Below, in pieces: positions 9,096 through 17,563 of a stretch of 64,000 nt of DNA (the stretch's first letter is position 1; each line of letters opens with the position of its first letter). Where the stretch lies: NCBI RefSeq assembly GCF_011305535.1, contig NZ_CP049905.1, positions 4,462,001-4,526,000 on the forward strand. Direction: 5' to 3'. Origin of the DNA: Diaphorobacter sp. HDW4B. Lineage in GTDB: Bacteria; Pseudomonadota; Gammaproteobacteria; Burkholderiales; Burkholderiaceae_C. The notes beneath the pieces were generated by a model. That model was given only the letters and a program-made list of their open reading frames with translations. It made no database searches and was not told the DNA's origin. A program made the translations under genes and the position numbers.

Positions 9096-10565
9096 TTATG
9101 GCTGCTTGCTGACTTGCACGCTGGCGGTGTCGTACTGCCAGCCGCCGCCAAGGGCGGCCATCAGCGCGACGCGGGTGTCGAGTTCGCGTGCACGCAGATC
9201 GACGGCCAAGCGGCGCTGGTTGATCACCTGACCTTCGGTGTTCAGCACCACGATCTGGCTGGCGAGACCTGCCTTGTATCGCTGCACCGCAAATTCATAG
9301 GCACGCTCGGCCTTGATGAGCGATTCGCTTTGCAGCTTCTGCTGCCGTTCAAGCGACTGCACCGAAGCAATTGCATCGCCCGCCGACTTGACCGCGTCGA
9401 GCACCGTGCCGTTGTATTGCGCGATGGCGGTGTCCAGATCGGCTTGCTTGCCGCGCAGTTGTGCGCGCAGTCGTTCGCCGTCAAAGATCGGCAGACGCAA
9501 CGCGGGCGTCACGCCCATCTGGCGCGAGCTGCCTTGAAACAGCTTGTCGAAACCGATGGCGTTCAGACCGATGAAGGCGGTGATGTTGATGTCGGGATAG
9601 AAGTCCGCACGCGCACTGGCGATGCCTTGGGTTGCGGCTTCCACGCGCCAGCGCGCGGCGACCACATCGGGACGACGACCCAGCAGATCGGTGCCGAGCA
9701 CTGTGGGCACTTGCTCAACCTTCAATGCATCGAGCTTGGGCGTGAGACCGTTCTGCGCCTCGGGCGCTTGCGCGCACAGCACGGCAATCGTGCGGCGGGA
9801 GAGGGTGATCTGCTCGCTGAGCATTTCGATCTGTGTACCGGCATCGGGCAGAGCGGCTTCGGCCTGCGTGAGTTCGACCTGGCTGTCGAGGCCCTGACGC
9901 GTGCGTTGCTGGCTCAGGTCGAGCAGCGATTGGCGTTGCGCGAGTGTGCGCTTGGCCACTTCGCGTTGGGCCAGCAAGCGCGCGAGCGTCACATAGCTGC
10001 GCGCGACCTTCTCTGCGATCTGGTTGGCGGCAGCGGCGCTGTCCGCCTTGGCTGCGCGGGCCTGGCCGAGAGCGGCTTCGAGCTCGGCGGCGTAGCGGCC
10101 AAAGAAATCGGGCTTCCAAGATAGACCGGCCTGAATGTCGCCGGTGTTGTAAGTGTGGCCCGCGATTGGCGCGGGGATCATGCCGTTCTCGGTGTAGTGC
10201 TGGCGCGAGCCGCTGGCCGAGACGGTGCCATGAATGTCAGTGGCCGTGCTGCTGGCCTGCGCGAGTGCGGCGGCCTTGTCGAAGCGCGCGTGGCTGGCAG
10301 CCACGCTGGGGCTGCCTTCAAGCGCAGTGTTGATCAGCGCGTCGAGTTGCGGGTCGGCCAATTGCTTCCACCATTGCTGCGCGACCACGGTTTCTGCCTG
10401 CGCGCTCAGGCCCACGTTCTGTGGATCGATCTGCGGGAAGGCTGGATGCTCGGGCCCCTGCGAGGCGCAACCCGCCAACGCGAGTGCGGCGAACAGGACC
10501 GTGGTGGCGGCCGGAAAACGAAGCGCGCCCATCGCGCTCATGGGATTGAAACGAGGGAGTGACAT
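9096..10565 (-). CDS. NodT/OprM-family outer-membrane efflux lipoprotein
   Basis: 489 residues. The signal sequence ends in a lipobox LALAGC with Cys33, so the mature protein should be acylated. Two OEP repeats (about 60-270 and 280-470) give the paired helical hairpins of the TolC-type channel, with LGRRPDVVAARWRVEAA as a recognisable second-repeat motif. It provides the outer-membrane exit for the EmrAB-type pump encoded downstream and follows the MarR regulator by 40 bases, giving the order marR-channel-adaptor-pump. Confidence 0.93.
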   Translation of the reverse strand: MSLPRFNPMSAMGALRFPAATTVLFAALALAGCASQGPEHPAFPQIDPQNVGLSAQAETVVAQQWWKQLADPQLDALINTALEGSPSVAASHARFDKAAALAQASSTATDIHGTVSASGSRQHYTENGMIPAPIAGHTYNTGDIQAGLSWKPDFFGRYAAELEAALGQARAAKADSAAAANQIAEKVARSYVTLARLLAQREVAKRTLAQRQSLLDLSQQRTRQGLDSQVELTQAEAALPDAGTQIEMLSEQITLSRRTIAVLCAQAPEAQNGLTPKLDALKVEQVPTVLGTDLLGRRPDVVAARWRVEAATQGIASARADFYPDINITAFIGLNAIGFDKLFQGSSRQMGVTPALRLPIFDGERLRAQLRGKQADLDTAIAQYNGTVLDAVKSAGDAIASVQSLERQQKLQSESLIKAERAYEFAVQRYKAGLASQIVVLNTEGQVINQRRLAVDLRARELDTRVALMAALGGGWQYDTASVQVSKQP

Positions 10566-10605
10566 GATCTTGTTGTGCGTTGGTATGTCTGTCGAAACGG
10601 GAATC

Positions 10606-11190
10606 TCAGCGTGGCGCCACGCGATGGGTTGCCGGATGGATGAGGCAGTCGGGTGCGGGCTTCATGCCCTCGTCGGTGAGCGGTCGTGTGCGCATGGCGT
10701 CGCCATTGACGATCATGCGTTGCAGCATGGTGACCAGCATCTGGCATTCCTCATGGCTGAACCCGGCCAGATGGCAGTTGAGCACGCGCGAGAGCACGCG
10801 CGGCACGTCGGCGGCAATGCGGCGGCCTTCGTCGGTCAGCACCAGATGCACCACGCGGCGGTCCGAGGTGGAGCGCTCGCGGCGCAGCAGGCCCTTGGCT
10901 TCGATGCGGTCAAGCGCGCGGGTCACGGAAGCCGGGTCCATGCCCAGATCCTTGGCCAATTGCGCATTGGTGGTTTCGGCGCACAGCATCAGTTTGTACA
11001 GCGGCAACCATTGCACATAGGTCAGCCCGTGCACTTCGAGCTGCGCATCCGCCTGCTGGAGGATGGAGCTGAGCACCCGCCGCATCAGAAACCCGGCGCT
11101 TTCGGTGGGTGTGTATTCGTGGGGCTTGTAGAAATAGGTTCGCTCGTCGTCGGGAACCACGACGGAAACTACCGGGCTGTCACTGGGCAT
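10606..11190 (-). CDS. MarR-family regulator of the efflux operon
   Basis: 194 residues, longer than the typical 140-150 because of extensions at both ends. The winged-helix part is about 35-150: LTYVQWLPLYKLMLC, then TNAQLAKDLGMDPASVTRALDRIEAKGLLRRERS (recognition helix) and the wing TSDRRVVHLVLTDEGRR. MarR proteins usually repress the operon they head and release DNA on binding a phenolic or drug ligand. The gene is first in the efflux operon, and a large inverted repeat sits directly upstream of its start (11204-11248), fitting autoregulation. Ligand is not predictable. Confidence 0.92.
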   Translation of the reverse strand: MPSDSPVVSVVVPDDERTYFYKPHEYTPTESAGFLMRRVLSSILQQADAQLEVHGLTYVQWLPLYKLMLCAETTNAQLAKDLGMDPASVTRALDRIEAKGLLRRERSTSDRRVVHLVLTDEGRRIAADVPRVLSRVLNCHLAGFSHEECQMLVTMLQRMIVNGDAMRTRPLTDEGMKPAPDCLIHPATHRVAPR

Positions 11191-11203
11191 GATGAGCTTG
11201 TCT

Positions 11204-11248
11204 GTGCAATAGTTGTCATATCAAATATTTCGGATCGAATTATTGCAC
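11204..11248. promoter_or_regulatory. Inverted repeat upstream of the MarR efflux operon
   Basis: Perfect 8-base arms GTGCAATA (11204-11211) and TATTGCAC (11241-11248) are separated by 29 bases of AT-rich DNA. The repeat begins 14 bases before the start codon of the MarR gene, so it covers the expected promoter or ribosome-binding region. It is a plausible autoregulatory operator, but two half-sites three helical turns apart would be wider than a normal MarR site, so it may instead enclose the true operator. Confidence 0.45.
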
Positions 11249-11409
11249 GGAGCTTTTTCGGCTGCCCGACACTGACGCGATGAGGGTTTTTGGGAGAGAC
11301 AGAGCAGGCTGGAAGACGTTCAGCCGAGAGCGCAGGCGAGGGGCTGGAGAGTGCCCCTGCGAGTGGCGACCGGGCTGCGCGCTGGCCCGGCCGCTGTGGG
11401 AAGCAAGAA

Positions 11410-11883
11410 TCAGCCGAGCGGAAAACGCATGGCGGCGATGATCACCAGACCCAGCGCCAGATTGAAGGCCACCCACTTGCGGATGCTGCCCAGCGCCGCG
11501 CCACCGGCAGCCCAGTCATTGGCCTCGACGGCATTGTTCAGGCGCTTGTAGAGCGCGAAGCGGATGTGACCGAACACGGCCATCATGATCAGGCCCAGCA
11601 CGCTCATCACGATCCACGACAGCGGCATAGTGAACTGCGCGCCCGCCTTGGCGGCCATGCCATGCACCGCGCCGATCAGCCCGATGCCCGAGAGCAGGAC
11701 CAGCAGCACGAGGATCAGCACCACCGAGAAAAACCTGCCGAGCACATCGCGCATCAGCTTGACGCGCACGGGTGCCTCCAGCTCCTGCAGGGCGGGGCGC
11801 AGAAAGAAATGGGCGAAGAACATGCCCCCGACCCAGATGACGATGGAGATCAGGTGGATCAGTTTGAGGATGATGAACAGCAC
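11410..11883 (-). CDS. CopD-like four-helix membrane protein
   Basis: 157 residues from a GTG at 11883 preceded by an AGAAGG ribosome-binding site; the frame stays open further upstream but without a better start. Four hydrophobic segments are visible: ILKLIHLISIVIWVGGMFFA, FFSVVLILVLLVLLSGIGLI, PLSWIVMSVLGLIMMAVFG and WVAFNLALGLVIIAAM. The HLIS..WVGG motif with a conserved His in helix 1 is typical of the CopD/DUF2269-type family sometimes linked to copper or haem handling. No copper genes are nearby, so function is open. Confidence 0.75.
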   Translation of the reverse strand: MLFIILKLIHLISIVIWVGGMFFAHFFLRPALQELEAPVRVKLMRDVLGRFFSVVLILVLLVLLSGIGLIGAVHGMAAKAGAQFTMPLSWIVMSVLGLIMMAVFGHIRFALYKRLNNAVEANDWAAGGAALGSIRKWVAFNLALGLVIIAAMRFPLG

Positions 11884-12146
11884 GGCGTGAGTACCTTCTT
11901 GTGGGTGGATTGAGTTTGTAAGTGGGTGGGCTATTGTCGGCCGATTGATCCGTGTGCGTGTTTTGGGCAGGTTGGTTGCAGGTGATTGCACATTCAGCCG
12001 AACAAAAACGATGACTTGCACGCAGTTGTCAAACTGCATTCACCGAATAGGAGTAGGGGCGCAGTCGGGCATTCCGTCAGCGCGAAGTGCCACTATGAGG
12101 GAAAATCTCCAATAGTGAGTTTTCGCGCGTTCATTCGACCCTTCCC

Positions 12147-12863
12147 GTGCCCATCGCCTTTTCTGCCAAAAAACACGATTCCCTCAATGGAGTCTCGACC
12201 TCCGGTCGCAACGCCCGGACCGGTTCGTCATTCTCGAACGGGATCTTGCTGCTGGGACTTCTGACAGCGCTTCCGCTGGCCACTGTCTTGCCACAGAGCT
12301 GGGGCTGGGAGAACGGGGTGCTGGAAAACTTTCAGGTCGTTATCCTGATGTCGGGTTGCGTGACCGCCATCTGGGCCGCGTTCAAGCAATCGGACGCCGC
12401 GACCCGAGCGGCATGGTGGGCGGCTGCTCTGATCTGGCTGATCCTCGCGGGCCGCGAACTGGCATGGGGTGCCGCATTTCTGCCCCCCTTGGGATTCAAC
12501 GATCACGGCCCCGTCATCAGCTCGCGCGTGCTGTGGTATCGCCCGGCGGTGCCCTGGGTTTGCGCGGGGCTGCTGCTGGTCGGGTTGATTGCGATGTGGA
12601 GGAGCCATGCGTTCAGCCGATTCCTGTTGCGACTGCTGCGCGACCACGTCTGGCCTTGGGGCACGATGGCGTTGATTGCGGCCTGCATGATCCTGTCGGC
12701 CGTTTCCGAAGGACATGGCAAGCTGCATGTGCCGATGTTGGATGTGTCGGCGCTGATCGTGGCGGAAGAGGTGTTCGAGACCTGGGCGTACATAGGCATC
12801 TGGCTGGTCCAACGGCAACTGATTCGCCACACCGCACGCTGGGCCAGATCGCTGTATTACTGA
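12147..12863 (+). CDS. Hypothetical polytopic membrane protein
   Basis: 238 residues from a GTG start. After a polar N-terminus (1-28) there are about six hydrophobic segments: GILLLGLLTALPLATVLP, FQVVILMSGCVTAIWAAF, AAWWAAALIWLILAGRELAW, WVCAGLLLVGLIAMW, WGTMALIAACMILSAVSEG and VAEEVFETWAYIGIWLV. Polar residues inside or next to helices (GRELAW, SEGHGK, EEVFETW) could form a buried site. I do not recognise the family with certainty. It is transcribed alone, convergent with the Hsp15 gene, and the upstream 263 bases show no obvious structure. Confidence 0.6.
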   Translation: MPIAFSAKKHDSLNGVSTSGRNARTGSSFSNGILLLGLLTALPLATVLPQSWGWENGVLENFQVVILMSGCVTAIWAAFKQSDAATRAAWWAAALIWLILAGRELAWGAAFLPPLGFNDHGPVISSRVLWYRPAVPWVCAGLLLVGLIAMWRSHAFSRFLLRLLRDHVWPWGTMALIAACMILSAVSEGHGKLHVPMLDVSALIVAEEVFETWAYIGIWLVQRQLIRHTARWARSLYY

Positions 12864-12956
12864 ATCCCTGAGTTTCTGAATTGCTGAGACTGCGGGCTTC
12901 ATCAATCCCGCTGCCGGAATGATTCGACCGCGCATCGAATGGGGGGCTGCGGCAGA

Positions 12957-13385
12957 CTACTCGTCCAGCGACGCACTCCAGCGGTCACCCCAGCCCGTGC
13001 TGCGCGCCTTGTCGATCTCGCGTCGGTCGCGCTTGGTGGGGCGGCCTTCGGTGAGCGTGTCTGAGGGCTCGGGAGCCAGGCGGCGCTTTTCGGCGGCTTC
13101 GGCACGGGCTTTCTGGCTGGCTTCGGTTTCGGTGTAGAGCTGCTGCGCGACAGGCGCGGGGCCGCGCATGTTGCTGAGCGCCTGCACGAGCACGATGCGC
13201 TCGACCACGCCCTGACGCAGCGTCACAGTGTCACCCACCCGCAGCTCGCGTGCGGCCTTGGCGTTCTGGTTGTTGACGGTGACGCGGCCCTTGCCGATTT
13301 CTTCGACGGCGATGCTGCGGGTCTTGTAGAAGCGGGCGCACCAGAGCCATTTGTCCAGGCGCATCGATTCGAGGGGTTGGTTCAT
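12957..13385 (-). CDS. hslR: Hsp15-like S4-domain RNA-binding heat-shock protein
   Basis: 142 residues from the ATG at 13385; the longer frame upstream is not needed. The S4 domain occupies about 8-65 (MRLDKWLWCARFYKTRSIA, then GKGRVTVNNQNAKAARELRVGD), followed by a basic C-terminal tail, as in Hsp15. Hsp15 binds 50S subunits carrying nascent chains after stalled translation and helps recycle them. It lies 26 bases after the end of the glycosylation gene at 13412 on the same strand, so it may be read through from that operon. Confidence 0.88.
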   Translation of the reverse strand: MNQPLESMRLDKWLWCARFYKTRSIAVEEIGKGRVTVNNQNAKAARELRVGDTVTLRQGVVERIVLVQALSNMRGPAPVAQQLYTETEASQKARAEAAEKRRLAPEPSDTLTEGRPTKRDRREIDKARSTGWGDRWSASLDE

Positions 13386-13411
13386 CGTGTGAATTGTGCC
13401 GCAACGTGCAG

Positions 13412-14944
13412 TCATCGTCTGTCGGATGGATCGGCTTTCAATGCGCACTCGGAACGGTCGATCTGTTGGACGCACCAGCGCGTCGGGGCGGCGAGGATTT
13501 TTTGAATCTCTGCGTCGCACTCTGAGTTGCTGGCGGCGACGCATTGCACGATCACGGTATCGGTGGCATCGAAATTCTTTTGAATGAATGCGCGCGCGCT
13601 TTCCGCATTGCCGATGCCGCGGTAGGTGAGGCCGAACGCAGGTGCGCCGCGCATCATGTCTCTGTGCACGACGGGCCAGACGGTCCAGTAGTCGCCACTG
13701 TAGAAAGTCTGCGACTGCGGCGCGATCTGGTCGGTTTTCTTGTAGATCTCGTAGCTTTGGATTGGCGTGAATGGCCGGTGCAGCGTGCCAATGGCCGCGA
13801 TGCCAAAAGCGATGGCGATGCCGACGCTCGCGGCGCTTCCGACGTGAGCCATGAAGTAACTCAGTTGAATGGCGATCACCGCAGTCATTGCGAATAGGGC
13901 AAAGGTGAAATAGCGCCAGTGGTAAGCATTGCGTTCAACCCAGGTGTGCGCCGAGAAGAATAGTATCCAGGTGACTGCAAAGACAAGCAGCACCACAATG
14001 ACCAAAGCATTGTGGGAAGCGTTTGCCGACGGAGAAATCGTTGGCCTTGCGGGCTTTGAACGGCGGGCGATCAACGAGCCAAAGCCCATGACCATGCTGC
14101 ATGCCAACCAGACCCCGATGCCCATGCCGGTCCACGGCGACTGCATTGCGCCGGTCAGATTGAGCAGCACATGGCGCAGGCCTGTGAAGAGTTGTTGGGG
14201 ATGCACTGCGTAGTAGTCACCTCCACCGTACATGCGCGCGACGAAGTACCAGAACACAAAAGCGACGACTGTGGAACTGCCCAATATCCAGCCACTGATG
14301 CGGATGGCGCGAAGACGCAGCAACATGATCACGACACAGAGCGCTGCGGTGAACAGGGTGGCCGGGTTGATTCCCACACTGAGAAATACAAGGGCAACGG
14401 CAAGAAGACTGCGAGCAAGGGAAGTCTGCCGGGAATGCTTGCTCGTTCTTTGCCAGAGCAGCATCACTGCGCAGCCTTGAAGCAGCAGCGACAGCGTGTA
14501 TTCGGGGTGTCCGATGATCAGGTCAAAAAGCGCGAATGCATGAAAGGCAAGCAGGATCAGCGATGTGAGCGTGACAAAGCATGCGGTCGTGATCCATGCG
14601 CGATGCCGTGAACGTGGCGTTGCCAGCATGCAGGAGAAGTGCGCAAGCATCCACAGCAAAAGCAGAAAGAAAACCGAATTCAGGTAGAGGATGAAATACA
14701 GATTCAGCGCCGGGTCACGGATGAACGAGGCAAGCAGCGCAACCGCATTGAGCAGCCGACTTTGCCCCCAATAGAACAGGGTGACGTTCTGCAGTGACAT
14801 CACCGAATTGAGGATGACGTCGGCGTTCAGCGCTTGAGGCGCAAGGCCGTTGACCGCCGCATGCGCCGCAATGGCGATCCACAGAAGTCCGAGTGCAACT
14901 GGCGCAGTGCTGTGCCAAGGTGTGGGATGGGTGCTGCTTCTCAT
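13412..14944 (-). CDS. Polytopic membrane protein, putative GT-C-type glycosyltransferase
   Basis: 510 residues with roughly 10-11 hydrophobic segments and a C-terminal periplasmic domain of about 110 residues (IQSYEIYKKTDQIAPQSQTF and on) with cysteines near the end. The first loop has NADVILNSVMSLQNVTLFYWGQ, an Asp-containing segment between helices 1 and 2 as in GT-C enzymes that use polyprenyl-phosphate sugars. I do not recognise a named family. Its place after a GtrB/ArnC-like GT2 enzyme and a UDP-glucuronate decarboxylase supports a role as the final periplasmic sugar transferase. That role is inference. Confidence 0.6.
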   Translation of the reverse strand: MRSSTHPTPWHSTAPVALGLLWIAIAAHAAVNGLAPQALNADVILNSVMSLQNVTLFYWGQSRLLNAVALLASFIRDPALNLYFILYLNSVFFLLLLWMLAHFSCMLATPRSRHRAWITTACFVTLTSLILLAFHAFALFDLIIGHPEYTLSLLLQGCAVMLLWQRTSKHSRQTSLARSLLAVALVFLSVGINPATLFTAALCVVIMLLRLRAIRISGWILGSSTVVAFVFWYFVARMYGGGDYYAVHPQQLFTGLRHVLLNLTGAMQSPWTGMGIGVWLACSMVMGFGSLIARRSKPARPTISPSANASHNALVIVVLLVFAVTWILFFSAHTWVERNAYHWRYFTFALFAMTAVIAIQLSYFMAHVGSAASVGIAIAFGIAAIGTLHRPFTPIQSYEIYKKTDQIAPQSQTFYSGDYWTVWPVVHRDMMRGAPAFGLTYRGIGNAESARAFIQKNFDATDTVIVQCVAASNSECDAEIQKILAAPTRWCVQQIDRSECALKADPSDRR

Positions 14945-14953
14945 GGATGCCGT

Positions 14954-15553
14954 TCAGCGGCACAGGTAGTCTGGCGCCGGTGCCGAGTGCGCGAACGGGT
15001 CCACGAGGGCGTCGGAGTAGTTGCCGTTGATGAGCCGTTCTTTCGGCAGAAAATGGCGTCGGAAAAATCGGCTCGATGACGCGAGAAATTCTCCGCGCTG
15101 GGTGAGGCGTATGCATCCATCGGGCCGGATGACGATGGTGCCCGACGCCACTTGCTCCGTCAGGCGGATGTCCATCAAACGGTGCTCGCGCACGTATTCG
15201 TCCTTGAACACCTGATCGATTTTGGAGAGCTGTATGCCACCTCCGCGCTGCTGCAGCTTCTCGATCAGGTAGAACGAGAGCGAGCGATCAATGACCGTCG
15301 GAACGCTGATGGCCAGGGCGTAGCCCGTCAATGCGGCGATGGCGATGTTCTGCAGCTTCTCGAAAGGGGCCAACCCACGAAAGGGTGAAGTGCACAGCAC
15401 CAGCGCGTATGGCACCAGTGCCAGCAGGGCCGCTGCAATGGCCGAATAGAAGACCACATTCACCCGCAGAAGATGGATGTAGAGGTAGTAGCTGAGGATT
15501 GCCAGCACCACATATGCCAAGAGCGCCGCGACAGAAAGAGCAAACTTTTTCAT
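14954..15553 (-). CDS. Hypothetical membrane-anchored protein of the glycosylation operon
   Basis: 199 residues with two or three N-terminal membrane segments (FALSVAALLAYVVLAILSYY, VVFYSAIAAALLALVPYALV, and IAIAALTGYALAISVPTVID) and a soluble C-terminal half (about 105-199) rich in charged residues. It is not GtrA-like (GtrA has four helices and no soluble tail) and I do not recognise it. The gene starts 3 bases after the upstream GT2 stop and ends 9 bases before the GT-C-like gene, so translation is tightly linked. The soluble part could be a partner or acceptor-binding domain of the transferase; this is a guess from context. Confidence 0.6.
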   Translation of the reverse strand: MKKFALSVAALLAYVVLAILSYYLYIHLLRVNVVFYSAIAAALLALVPYALVLCTSPFRGLAPFEKLQNIAIAALTGYALAISVPTVIDRSLSFYLIEKLQQRGGGIQLSKIDQVFKDEYVREHRLMDIRLTEQVASGTIVIRPDGCIRLTQRGEFLASSSRFFRRHFLPKERLINGNYSDALVDPFAHSAPAPDYLCR

Positions 15554-15556
15554 GGC

Positions 15557-16498
15557 CTAAGGGCGGTGCAGAATGGCTTGTGTGTTGTCGACAGAAGTGG
15601 CCGGCGCAGCGACTGGACGACTGGCGCGATGGCGTTGGAGCAGCATGGTCAGTGCCATTGAAATGCCTGCAAGCGCGGTAGCGCAGATCGCCAGACCGGC
15701 AATGACGCGCAGGCTCTCTGATGAAGTCATTGCAAGGAGATGCATGACGCAGAGCAGAAGCGCCGAAATGGTGGCACTGCACAGCAAGGCAAATCTGGAT
15801 CGCGCCACGGCATCCTCAGAGAACACCATGATGGCCTTCAGCCCGTGCTGAACGAGGCGGGAGAAGTTCATCTTCGATTGGCCGTGATAACGCCTGCTGC
15901 GATCCACGGGCAAACGGGTGAGGGGCTGTTGCGACGCCAATGCGGCAGCAGCGACATGGGTCGAAAGCTCCGGCATGCTCGCCAGTTTTTGCGCGGCGCG
16001 GGGTGTCATCGCCATGAAGTTTCCAAAGTTGATGGCGCGGCCCGTGGCCATTCGGAACAGCAGTTTGTAGGCCACATAGAATGTGCGAAATTTCAGAGAC
16101 TCGGAACGCTTGGCACGTTTAGCCACTGCGATGACGGCTTCGTTCTGTGAGTCCAGGTGGGCCAACAGTGCCTGGCATGCCTCGGGCGAGTCTTCGCCAT
16201 CGGAGTCCATGATGATCAGCCGTTGATGCGCTTGCAGTTGAGGGGCGATGAAATGCAGCCCCGTGGCGATGGCCTGCTGGTGTCCGACGTTGCGGCGCAG
16301 GCTGAGGATGCAGGTGTCCGGCGCACCTTCGGGAATATCGGCCAACCGCATCGGCACCTTGGGTGATCCGTCATCCACCGCCACCACCAGAAGCGAGTCG
16401 CCAAATACCTTGCCAAGCTGCTGCAGCAGGATGGCGCAGGCCGGTGCGTCGTCGTAGACCGGTGTGACGATGACGACGCGGTGGCGGTGTTCAAGCAT
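15557..16498 (-). CDS. GT2-family glycosyltransferase, polyprenyl-phosphate type
   Basis: 313 residues from the ATG at 16498, which overlaps the upstream epimerase gene by 8 bases; an in-frame start 15 codons earlier is less likely. GT-A fold: [12 protein letters not shown] at the N-terminus, VDDGS (about 41-45) and the metal-binding DSD at 98-100 in [14 protein letters not shown]. Two C-terminal membrane helices (about 225-285) match the GtrB/ArnC/DPM layout, in which a nucleotide sugar is moved onto polyprenyl phosphate. With a UDP-pentose-forming enzyme just upstream, UDP-xylose is a logical donor, but donor identity is inferred. Confidence 0.82.
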   Translation of the reverse strand: MLEHRHRVVIVTPVYDDAPACAILLQQLGKVFGDSLLVVAVDDGSPKVPMRLADIPEGAPDTCILSLRRNVGHQQAIATGLHFIAPQLQAHQRLIIMDSDGEDSPEACQALLAHLDSQNEAVIAVAKRAKRSESLKFRTFYVAYKLLFRMATGRAINFGNFMAMTPRAAQKLASMPELSTHVAAAALASQQPLTRLPVDRSRRYHGQSKMNFSRLVQHGLKAIMVFSEDAVARSRFALLCSATISALLLCVMHLLAMTSSESLRVIAGLAICATALAGISMALTMLLQRHRASRPVAAPATSVDNTQAILHRP

Positions 16499-17450
16499 CT
16501 TGCGTGAGACCAGCGAAGTAGCGGTGGGTCTGCTCAAGACCATCGTGCAGGGACACGCGCGGTTCCCATTGGAGCAGTCGCTTGGCGAGCGTGATGTCGG
16601 GTCTGCGTTGCTTCGGATCGTCCTGCGGCAGTGGCTCGAAAATCAGCCGGGAATCGCTTTGTGTGCGTGCCAGTATGTCGTTGGCGAGTTCGCGGATGCG
16701 CAGCTCTTCGGGGTTGCCCAGATTTACAGGACCGGTGATCCAGAGGGGACTGTCCATGAGTCGCACCAGTCCTTCGATCAGATCGGAGACATAGCAGAAA
16801 CTGCGTGTTTGCTGGCCGTCGCCATACAGAGTGATGTCGTGCCCCGCCAGCGCCTGCATGAAGAAATTGCTCACCACACGACCATCATCGGGATGCATGT
16901 GGGGGCCGTAGGTGTTGAAGATGCGCGCGACCTTGATCTTCACGCCATATTGGCGGTGGTGATCAAAGAACAGCGTTTCCGCACAGCGCTTGCCTTCGTC
17001 GTAGCAGGAGCGCACGCCGATGGGGCTGACGTTGCCGTTGTAGCTCTCGGGTTGCGGGTGCATCGCAGGGTCCCCATAGACCTCGCTGGTCGATGCCTGC
17101 AGGACTTTGGCGTTGTGGCGTCTGGCGAGGTCCAGCACGTTCAACGCGCCGAGCACATTGGTCTTGACGGTCTGGACCGGGTCGCGCTGGTAATGAATGG
17201 GTGACGCGGGGCAGGCGAGGTTGTAGATCTCATCGACCTTCATGGTGAGGGGACTGGTGACGTCCTGCTCGATCAGTTCAAAGTTCGGGTGCTGCAGCAG
17301 CGCGAGCACATTGTTTCTGGAACTGCTGTAGAAGTTGTCCAGACAGATGACTTCATGGCCGTCCTGCAGCAGGCGTGCGCACAGGTGAGAGCCCAGAAAA
17401 CCAGCCCCTCCCGTCACCAGTACGCGATTTTTAGTATGGATTGTTGGCAT
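16491..17450 (-). CDS. UDP-glucuronate decarboxylase (UDP-xylose synthase) family
   Basis: 319 residues from the ATG at 17450. Extended SDR: NAD-binding [14 protein letters not shown] (11-24), catalytic T/S in ASTSEVYGD (about 119-127) and Tyr150-x3-Lys154 in SCYDEGK. The segments [19 protein letters not shown] and [20 protein letters not shown] are hallmarks of the UXS branch rather than of GalE or RmlB. It converts UDP-glucuronate to UDP-xylose. First gene of a four-gene minus-strand operon with overlaps or gaps of a few bases, which suggests a pentose (xylose or derivative) is put on a lipid carrier by the downstream proteins. Confidence 0.88.
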   Translation of the reverse strand: MPTIHTKNRVLVTGGAGFLGSHLCARLLQDGHEVICLDNFYSSSRNNVLALLQHPNFELIEQDVTSPLTMKVDEIYNLACPASPIHYQRDPVQTVKTNVLGALNVLDLARRHNAKVLQASTSEVYGDPAMHPQPESYNGNVSPIGVRSCYDEGKRCAETLFFDHHRQYGVKIKVARIFNTYGPHMHPDDGRVVSNFFMQALAGHDITLYGDGQQTRSFCYVSDLIEGLVRLMDSPLWITGPVNLGNPEELRIRELANDILARTQSDSRLIFEPLPQDDPKQRRPDITLAKRLLQWEPRVSLHDGLEQTHRYFAGLTQDA

Positions 17451-17563
17451 TTTTCGACGATCCCCCCGCTGGAAACCGTCAGGATGGCGGAACGCAGTCG
17501 AGATGTGTATCTGATTGTGCACCGGATCGCAAAACAAGGGCATCAAAAGCCGCGTGGAGGAGG

